NCBI RefSeq assembly: GCF_001517585.1
Contig: NZ_FBYC01000004.1
Location: forward strand, 434,001 to 498,000
Direction: 5' to 3'
Source of the DNA: Roseibaca calidilacus
GTDB taxonomy: Bacteria > Pseudomonadota > Alphaproteobacteria > Rhodobacterales > Rhodobacteraceae
DNA: 64,000 nt
Part shown: positions 63,427 to 64,000 of the stretch, piece after piece
How positions within the stretch are numbered: the stretch's first letter is position 1
Layout of the letters: the number at the start of each line of letters is the position of its first letter
The notes under the pieces: model-generated
Told to the model about the DNA's origin: nothing
Database searches by the model: none
The model's input: only the letters and a program-made list of their open reading frames with translations
Position numbers and translations under genes: made by a program

Positions 63427-64000
63427 TCCGTTTCGCCCTTGCCCTGCCGCTTGTCCTTGGACTGTCCTTTTGCGCGGGGGACACGACGCCTGTCGCGTCC
63501 GAGCAGACCAGCCCGAATGGCACACCCTATCGCCTGATCCAGATGCGCGGCAATGAGTATGCCGCCATTTTTGCCGCATGGCCCAGCGATTGGGGCTGGC
63601 GGTCGGGGCATAACCCGGTGGCCGCCTATGTCGGGGCCGATCTGATCCTTGCAGGCGGTGCAGAGGGCTACCCCGCTGGCGATGTTGTCGAGCGCTTCGC
63701 CGATATGGATGGCGAGGGGCGATTGTTCGCAACATCAGACCATCTGTATGGTCGCGTGGTCAGCAGGAAACAGGATTTCGACGAAGCCATCACTATTGCC
63801 AATGCGCATCTGACCCGCCCCAGCCTTGACGCGGATTGGTTCGACCGCATTCGCACCGGGCTTGCGCAGAACATGTCGGAAGCCCGATCGCAGCCCAGCC
63901 ACCAAGGGTTTGATGCCTTGCGTTGGGCCGTGATGGGGGATCATCCGCTGCGCGCGCTGTTGTCATTGGATGACTGGGCGCAGTTCGACGCGCTGACGCT
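63423..64000 (+). CDS. M16-like partner protein, 3' end outside window
   Basis: Open to the window end (193 codons seen). Starts with a lipoprotein-like signal (LALPLVLGLSFCAGD, Cys17). No HxxEH is seen, which fits the inactive companion of bacterial M16 pairs. ATG 63423 overlaps the upstream TGA. Confidence 0.7.
   Translation, partial: MIRFALALPLVLGLSFCAGDTTPVASEQTSPNGTPYRLIQMRGNEYAAIFAAWPSDWGWRSGHNPVAAYVGADLILAGGAEGYPAGDVVERFADMDGEGRLFATSDHLYGRVVSRKQDFDEAITIANAHLTRPSLDADWFDRIRTGLAQNMSEARSQPSHQGFDALRWAVMGDHPLRALLSLDDWAQFDALT

Noticed and set aside
62125-63735. 536-codon minus-strand frame over both M16 genes
   Set aside because: Opposite strand encodes the HYAEH peptidase. The frame is Arg/Gln-rich without motifs.

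Overview
The window reads as a high-GC alphaproteobacterial chromosome of the Rhodobacteraceae (Rhodobacter/Roseobacter relatives). The clues are the rpoZ-rsh-DUF2062-pdxJ-acpS block, the ribB-ribH-nusB block, the NDUFA12 homologue next to DUF2155, the iscR-suf operon with a one-cysteine IscR, an endolysin-holin pair of gene transfer agent type, and a lineage-typical GC-rich intergenic repeat. No rRNA or CRISPR array is visible. There is one tRNA gene.

Layout: 1-5 kb holds folK (5' end outside the window), rpoZ, the (p)ppGpp enzyme, DUF2062, pdxJ and acpS, closed by a strong terminator. 5.4-6.8 kb holds a DUF3775 gene and the convergent holin/endolysin cassette. 7-13.7 kb is housekeeping: RibBX-type ribB, ribH, nusB, aat, DUF2155, NDUFA12, msrB, an EamA transporter, and a divergent pair that splits the two activities of MnmC. 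14-19.5 kb is an osmoregulated periplasmic glucan (OPG) operon whose OpgH carries an extra C-terminal methyltransferase domain. 19.6-23.7 kb is a tightly overlapping membrane/envelope operon (CDP-alcohol phosphotransferase, sulfatase-fold enzyme, flippase-like protein, inositol-monophosphatase-like protein). 24.5-27.6 kb is a small pterin/flavin-like cluster (dehydrogenase, 6-PTP-synthase homologue, methyltransferase, RibD-like reductase). 27.7-31.2 kb holds typA, YitT, an SMR transporter and a hydrolase. 31.3-39.7 kb is the iscR-suf operon, interrupted by a compositionally foreign DUF2513 gene.

39.7-42.7 kb is mobile debris at a tRNA-Arg(CCG): a serine recombinase remnant whose 3' end runs into the tRNA, a broken IS66 element, and an IS66/IS256 transposase chimera. 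42.7-59 kb is an alcohol-oxidation island: NAD aldehyde dehydrogenase, a PQQ-linked ABC system, two small periplasmic cupredoxin-like proteins, cytochrome c550, a MoxJ/XoxJ-like binding protein, a NitT/TauT-type ABC transporter, a PQQ alcohol dehydrogenase with the lanthanide Asp signature, and a NosR-like membrane flavo-iron-sulfur protein with its ApbE flavin transferase but no nosZ. At least three of its promoters carry the same tandem direct repeat with 15-bp spacing, which suggests one regulator. 59-61 kb is a junk-rich boundary with three tiny ORFs and a frameshifted IS3 element. 61.4-64 kb holds a DUF2975/HTH pair and two M16-type peptidase genes, the last cut by the window end.

The strongest leads are the NosR/ApbE pair and shared promoter repeat in the lanthanide alcohol island, the OpgH-methyltransferase fusion beside a lipid-modification operon, and the pterin-like cluster whose PTPS homologue has lost expected active-site residues.
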